Assembly: GCA_009930445.1 (NCBI GenBank) | Contig: RZYD01000118.1 | Location: 1 to 7,256 of the forward strand | Source of the DNA: Bacteroidia bacterium | GTDB lineage: Bacteria > Bacteroidota > Bacteroidia > Bacteroidales > BM520 | DNA length: 7,256 nucleotides | Direction of reading: 5' to 3' | Part shown: one piece after another, positions 6,001 to 7,256 of the stretch | How the letters are laid out: every line of letters starts with the position of its first letter | Numbering within the stretch: the stretch's first letter is position 1 | The notes under the pieces: generated by a model | Told to the model about the DNA's origin: nothing | The model's input: the letters and a program-made list of their open reading frames with translations, nothing else | The model's database searches: none | Made by a program: the position numbers and the translations under genes

Positions 6001-7256
6001 GTTTTTCGATTCCAAAAAATCGTATAAACGTTCTTTGACTTCAATGCGGTCGTTCTCCTGATCATAGTCGAGCAGCCCGTAATTGGCCAGGTTAATAAGT
6101 ACTGCTTTAGCCTGTTCCTGTGGTTTTCGCCAATATTCTGCAATTTCGTATAGATAAAAAACATTACTCCCGGTTTTGCGTGTATAGTCATCTACCACAA
6201 CAATGGGGTTTAATTCATCGAGAACCTCAAAACCGTAAAAGCGGTCCTCCGAAAAATAATTCCACGAAACAAATCCGGCTGTACCTTCATTATTTAAGGA
6301 TTTGACAGCCTGCATTTCCATTTTATCCGCATCGGGATTCCACGATAAGACCCCAAAATACATATCCATTTCATGGAAAGAATCCACAAAGGGGCTTTGT
6401 GAAGTACCATCCGGGCCACGGGTAAGGGTGATCTCCCGGTCTTTGTCAAGGTACGACAAACTGACGTTTGGATGGTACACCGAATCGGAGTCGTAATAAA
6501 AAACGGCGGAAGCACTTTTTGCAAAAAGGCGGTCATTACGCATCGAAAAGCGTTTCGATTTGACCACCATATAGGGTGCACCGTCCTTTTTTACGGTAAG
6601 AACGGCATCCATATACGTACTTCCGGAGCCAATAATTTTCCCGCCTTCCATAGTAAAGCCCCCTTCATAATCAATGTTTTTAAAAATTTCGGGGATAGGA
6701 ATCCGCACATTATAGGAAAGGAACTTCGGATAAATGGCATTATCCGGTGTGGCATCAGCCAATACTTTTTCGTTCAACTCACCCACTAATCGGCTGTAGC
6801 CAAAGAGTTCCCTGTGAATAAAATTCACCGAGTCGATGGAATAATTCACTGTAAATAGTTCGAGCGAATAGTCAGGCAGCAACGCATAAACACTATCCGC
6901 GTGATAACCAGCGCGTTCCCATGTAATTCGTCCGCCAGAGCCATCCCAACGATTGGCTTCAAAATAATATACGCCTTTGGTCGAGCGAATGCAGGTGCTG
7001 TCGCGGTTGGCATATCCGATCAGGTCAGCTTCATCGTACACCACCCGGATTTCTGGTGCAGCCAAAAGCGTATATTTTCCGGAGGCCTTCCAGTCAATAC
7101 CCCGGTTACGAAATAAAACCTTTTCGGAAAAAAACAGATTCCAGCGTTGCAAGAGTGCATCAAATTGCCTGACATTACGTGTTGAAATTGATGCTTCCAG
7201 CGCCAGATTCCATTGATAAAAATTATCCCAGTCGGGAGTAGTACGATAAAATGTGG
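3082..7256 (-). CDS. Large uncharacterised beta-rich protein, conserved Bacteroidota type (5' end outside window)
   Basis: I do not recognise a named family. The frame is open from the right edge of the window to the TAA at 3082-3084, about 1390 visible codons. A TTG at 7150-7152 is not a credible start: 34 further in-frame codons upstream are open and read as normal protein (for example RTTPDWDNFYQWNLALEAS), so the gene begins beyond the window. Numbering from that TTG: residues 1-320 are beta-rich with many aromatic residues (EANRWDGSGGRITWERAGY near 65-83). Residues about 331-400 are helical, with a winged-helix-like pattern around ANYGLLDYD. Residues 415-480 are again beta-rich. A repeat recurs at 628-656 and 720-748. 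Residues 880-950 include DADIAP and an SGNGFYDY turn. The C-terminal block at 1237-1309 is rich in W, Y and F (LYWNTYTRSFISHGPIGIS; GNWYFFSYSDG), followed by a basic helix at 1311-1335. Alternating polar/hydrophobic strands and frequent Asp/Gly/Asn turns suggest an exported protein, periplasmic or outer-membrane associated, but the N-terminus that would carry a signal peptide is missing. No catalytic motif, membrane helix or type IX sorting domain is visible. dnaN follows after 93 bases without a clear terminator. Confidence 0.88.
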   Translation of the reverse strand, partial: TFYRTTPDWDNFYQWNLALEASISTRNVRQFDALLQRWNLFFSEKVLFRNRGIDWKASGKYTLLAAPEIRVVYDEADLIGYANRDSTCIRSTKGVYYFEANRWDGSGGRITWERAGYHADSVYALLPDYSLELFTVNYSIDSVNFIHRELFGYSRLVGELNEKVLADATPDNAIYPKFLSYNVRIPIPEIFKNIDYEGGFTMEGGKIIGSGSTYMDAVLTVKKDGAPYMVVKSKRFSMRNDRLFAKSASAVFYYDSDSVYHPNVSLSYLDKDREITLTRGPDGTSQSPFVDSFHEMDMYFGVLSWNPDADKMEMQAVKSLNNEGTAGFVSWNYFSEDRFYGFEVLDELNPIVVVDDYTRKTGSNVFYLYEIAEYWRKPQEQAKAVLINLANYGLLDYDQENDRIEVKERLYDFLESKNKKRDYDVLSILSEIKNTTHGELDLTTFDQKIRGVSTVFLSDSQRVVIYPANRELVLKKGRDFTFSGLIKAGLLDFYADSCLFEYDTFKLNLPQIDSLTFMIRTGETDAYGNPKLQKVQTAIQNLNGYLMIDMPFNKSGLEDYPQYPVFTNLDKAFVYYDDHKIHGGIYDRDAFYYTVDPFTFDSLNTFVPDKLEFTGKLESAGIFPDIVQPLKVQNDFSLGFETPVPDTGLPVYGGKGRFYNRLSLSNAGMHGNGKLEYLTANLHSADFLFYPDSMTTSIDTMQIARLTGPVEYPAVAMSKSQVLWLPYQDAMVIRNEKERPFDIFNGRLGFDGQLTYTPDYLMGDGKAAFGYATMQSNRFRFYSHRFVTDTTTLELSTLDDSGLALSTYVYSSSIDFSNHTGLFRTHGKGSVVKFPVNKFSCFMDEFDWDMEKNRIDLRNNIAMRMDGLDTLSDHKLMDIDFSGSEFVSMPIDKNSLRFFCLEAAYDLNENVIRAGDVKLIRIGDGALFPGNGLVTIFSDADIAPLSQAVIIADSLHKYHTIYDADVTIRGKNSISGNGFYDYYNLFDEVQPIAFTQLSVNKAGNITAQAEIPQNRPFQVSPVIDFYGDITLISKDKYLNFDGGFRLRQDCYQEETWVKVNQPINPDNVSLPSHDSLVDVKNKPVYTGLAFETIANRIYPVFFGTLRKQTDFFILKSSGVMTYDNIAEEYRIRDTVRYTGFPENGNYLNLNVRRCVMDGQGEIDLGVDFHRVTMKNFGKSTHYIIPDSTDFALLSGLNFFFNADALDAMGKAFSAAELPGVSLSRKEFLNALALMVDPVTYERLAGEIALYGTFRRFPEALDYSILFSDLHLYWNTYTRSFISHGPIGISKIGKRQINKYAEGYVEVVRHQSADVINILLRVGDGNWYFFSYSDGILQAISSSMQFNEAIINTRDKHRKLKREKELKPYQYIISTTNKMSTFVEKMSDSTP
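4909..5271 (-). repeat. Degenerate protein repeat inside the large gene, two copies 92 residues apart
   Basis: Copy 1 (5185-5271) reads LSLSNAGMHGNGKLE...S..FLFY; copy 2 (4909-4995) reads LTYTPDYLMGDGKAA...S..FRFY. The shared pattern is L[ST]x[ST], then G[ND]GK, then S, F and FY at identical distances. Corresponding residues (for example K640/K732, S650/S742, F653/F745, Y656/Y748, numbered from the TTG at 7152) are exactly 92 apart with no gap between the repeat copies. A weaker, shifted third copy may lie near 5450-5510 (IHGGIYDRDAFYY, then DPFTFDS). The pattern suggests a repeating beta-strand domain. The DNA itself is not repeated. Confidence 0.55.

Noticed and set aside
1..7256. CRISPR array, insertion sequence, tRNA, defence or toxin-antitoxin system
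   Set aside because: No direct DNA repeats with spacers, transposase motifs, cloverleaf sequences or suitable small gene pairs were seen on either strand; gaps between genes are all about 115 bases or less.

Overview
The window is a compact chromosomal stretch with every recognised gene on the minus strand. Read in the direction of transcription (from high to low coordinate) the order is: a very large uncharacterised protein that runs off the right edge of the window, dnaN (DNA polymerase III sliding clamp), pepD (M20-family aminoacyl-histidine/cytosolic dipeptidase) and rpmH (ribosomal protein L34). The organism is very probably a member of the Bacteroidota, most likely the Bacteroidales/Marinilabiliales side. 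Three things point there. The rpmH promoter fits the Bacteroidota sigma pattern exactly (TTTG, 19-base spacer, TAnnTTTG). Starts lack Shine-Dalgarno sequences and have A/T-rich leaders. The L34 and clamp sequences also look like those of Bacteroidota.

Layout. Positions 1-42 hold no feature I can support. rpmH (43-198) is a complete 51-residue gene not found by long-ORF criteria, with its own promoter at 219-249. An intrinsic terminator for pepD lies just upstream (258-298). pepD (313-1776) is full length with all metal and catalytic residues present. An 88-base gap follows, holding a strong intrinsic terminator for dnaN (1797-1840). dnaN (1864-2988) is a complete three-domain clamp. The 93-base gap above it holds a probable -7 promoter element for dnaN and no obvious terminator for the gene before it. 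From 3082 to the window end is one open reading frame of about 1390 visible codons, whose true start lies beyond the window.

How the genes fit together. rpmH, dnaN and pepD are ordinary housekeeping genes (translation, replication, peptide turnover). Terminators after dnaN and pepD make them largely separate transcription units. The one unexplained item is the giant beta-rich protein upstream of dnaN. It looks like a conserved Bacteroidota family with no assigned function. It contains at least one clear tandem repeat (two copies exactly 92 residues apart), a helical segment resembling a winged helix, and a compact aromatic-rich C-terminal block. No mobile element, CRISPR array, tRNA, rRNA or defence system is visible. 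I regard the window as ordinary core genome plus one uncharacterised large gene.
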